NCBI GenBank assembly: GCA_009782405.1
Contig: WRJC01000005.1
Location: forward strand, 1 to 64,000
Direction of reading: 5' to 3'
Source: Oscillospiraceae bacterium
GTDB lineage: Bacteria; Bacillota_A; Clostridia; Oscillospirales; WRJC01
DNA length: 64,000 nt
The notes beneath the pieces were generated by a model. It was given only the letters and a program-made list of their open reading frames with translations, ran no database searches and had not been told where the DNA came from. The position numbers and the translations under genes were made by a program. Positions 62,921-64,000 of this stretch are shown here, in pieces (the first letter of the stretch is position 1; the number at the start of each line of letters is the position of its first letter).

Positions 62921-64000
62921 TTAACCTACCGCTTCTTCTTCGTCGTCTTCATCGTCTTCGGTTTCATCTTCATCTTCATCCTCATCCTCATCTTCTTCGT
63001 CATCTTCGTCCTCGGCGTCTTCGTCTTCTTCGGCCTCTTCATCTTCGGCGTCTTCATCATCTTCGGAATCTTCGGCTTCTTCGGCGTCCTCGTCAGCTTC
63101 TTCCGGAACCGGCACATCCGCCACGATCGTCCTGCAGAACCTCGTGATGATTGTCGCCACTTCTGCTCTCGTCGCAGTGGCAACCGGCGCTATCTGGTTG
63201 CCGTCGCGCCCGATGATGAGCCCTGATCCTACTGCCCACTTCATCGCCGGAACTGCATATGCGCTCACGCTGCCGGCATCCGCAAATGCGCCCAATTCGG
63301 CCGAAGCCGAGATGTCGTAACCCTTGTAATCGCTGTAACGGTACAGGATCGCAACCATCTGTTCGCGCGTCACCGGGTCGTTTGGCCCGTAGTCGCCGTT
63401 GTCGTATCCGAATACCACTTCATTTTCGTATGCCCATGTGATCGCGTCAAAGAACCATGAACCTGCGGGGACATCCGGGAACACAACATCGCTGCCCACG
63501 GCCGGTTTGCCTTCCATGTTGTAGAGTATCTGCACCATCATGGCGCGGCTGAGTTTCGTGTCCGGCTCGAACATGAGCGGATCTGTGCTTGTGCCCTGCA
63601 TCAATCCGTTGCCTATGACGTAATCCGTGTACTCATGGTACCACATGTCGAGATCCAAGTCAACATACGGTTTGGACGGGCAGTAATGTTCGTCAACGGG
63701 TTCTTCCGGTTCATCGGGTTCTTCCTCTGATTCTTCGAATGCCACGGTCACCGTGACATCGGAAGCCGGCATGATGAACGAATATTTGGTTTCGCTGTCT
63801 TTGGAAACGGGTATGGCAGCATCATTTTTATCATCTTTCACTGCCACGCTTTGCACCACATAACCTTTGGCCGGCCTGACTGTGATCGTGATTTTTGTGC
63901 CCGCAACCGCGGCTATCAAGTCTGCCGACGCCGTTCCGCCCTCGCCCGCGCTCACTTTTATGTTGTAAGCGGGAGCTCCGCCGCCTCCGCCGGTTCCGCC
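62921..64000 (-). CDS. SLH-domain surface protein with very acidic tail, C-terminal part
   Basis: The gene enters from the right edge in frame; 359 residues are visible. They begin with a Gly-rich linker and a bacterial repeat-like domain (GTKITITVRPAKGYVVQSVAVKD to FIMPASDVTVTVAF). Three SLH units follow from about residue 115 (PYVDLDLDMWYHEYTDYVI, FPDVPAGSWFFDAITWAYEN, ADAGSVSAYAVPAMKWAV). The final 65 or so residues are almost only Glu, Asp and Ala, encoded by GAWGAY repeats. SLH domains hold proteins to wall polysaccharide. The acidic tail could bind cations; this is a guess. The N-terminal domains are out of view. Confidence 0.85.
   Translation of the reverse strand, partial: GGTGGGGGAPAYNIKVSAGEGGTASADLIAAVAGTKITITVRPAKGYVVQSVAVKDDKNDAAIPVSKDSETKYSFIMPASDVTVTVAFEESEEEPDEPEEPVDEHYCPSKPYVDLDLDMWYHEYTDYVIGNGLMQGTSTDPLMFEPDTKLSRAMMVQILYNMEGKPAVGSDVVFPDVPAGSWFFDAITWAYENEVVFGYDNGDYGPNDPVTREQMVAILYRYSDYKGYDISASAELGAFADAGSVSAYAVPAMKWAVGSGLIIGRDGNQIAPVATATRAEVATIITRFCRTIVADVPVPEEADEDAEEAEDSEDDEDAEDEEAEEDEDAEDEDDEEDEDEDEDEDETEDDEDDEEEAVG

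Noticed and set aside
62926..63183. Very basic protein in another frame of the acidic tail
   Set aside because: It is the frame shadow of the GAWGAY repeats, with no ribosome site or family motif.
1..64000. tRNA or rRNA genes
   Set aside because: No cloverleaf with a T-arm GTTCRANNC and CCA-type end, and no rRNA motif, was recognised by eye; a tRNA or covariance-model scan would be decisive.

Overview
The window looks like a chromosomal segment of an uncultured Gram-positive anaerobe, probably class Clostridia of the Bacillota. The evidence is a LexA repressor, a T-box leader, many lipoboxes, S-layer homology (SLH) proteins, a LytTR/GHKL two-component pair, strong sigma-A type promoters with 17-bp spacers, and a ribosomal operon in the order adk-map-KOW protein-infA-rpmJ. 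GC content is moderate and AUA isoleucine codons are very common. No tRNA, rRNA, CRISPR array, insertion sequence or prophage was seen.

Region by region. (1) 1-7447: glycan use. Two divergently oriented sugar-type solute-binding lipoproteins, a small amidohydrolase, a GH36-like alpha-galactosidase and a GH2 beta-galactosidase. No permease genes are in view. (2) 7478-10249: a bidirectional terminator, a surface lipoprotein and an AT-rich lipoprotein alpha/beta hydrolase that looks foreign. (3) 10300-15591: a LytTR response regulator, a GHKL kinase and two full-length ABC exporter subunits. Direct repeats with a 21-bp period, typical of LytTR binding, lie just before the transporter genes. (4) 15751-18754: a DUF4143 ATPase, lexA and a radical SAM protein. 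(5) 36324 down to 18791, minus strand: one uninterrupted S10-spc-alpha operon of 33 genes from rpsJ to rplQ, with its promoter and a leader of about 316 nt. It contains a 50-residue zinc-ribbon gene between rpmJ and rpsM, an infA that appears to start at CTG, and long low-complexity extensions on S3, S17 and L17. (6) 36441-42076, minus strand: a surface protein with a CBM9-like domain and a PxTG-type tail, an SLH/PepSY protein, a lipoprotein and a tyrosine recombinase. (7) 42161-50824: a leucine T-box followed by leuA-cimA-leuC-leuD-leuB-ilvB-ilvN. (8) 50866-53235: a hexuronate unit (KDPG-aldolase/VOC fusion, uxaC). (9) 53236-61463: CapA-like protein, acyltransferase, ribF, and envelope polysaccharide genes (chain-length regulator, nucleotide-sugar dehydratase, O-antigen ligase family). 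(10) 61542-64000: a URO-D family protein and the end of an SLH protein with a very acidic tail.

The branched-chain operon makes leucine from 2-oxoisovalerate (LeuA, LeuCD, LeuB). It also feeds isoleucine synthesis through citramalate (CimA, then the same LeuCD and LeuB) and supplies acetohydroxyacid synthase. The T-box specifier CUC suggests that uncharged tRNA-Leu switches the whole set on.

The most notable observations are the CTG start of infA, the unexplained zinc-ribbon gene inside the ribosomal operon, the LytTR-type repeats before the ABC exporter pair, the extended ribosomal proteins, and a family of short palindromic repeats (core TGAACGATAGTTCA, flank TTGGCGTGA, block TTTTATGCAAGC) scattered through spacers over more than 50 kb.
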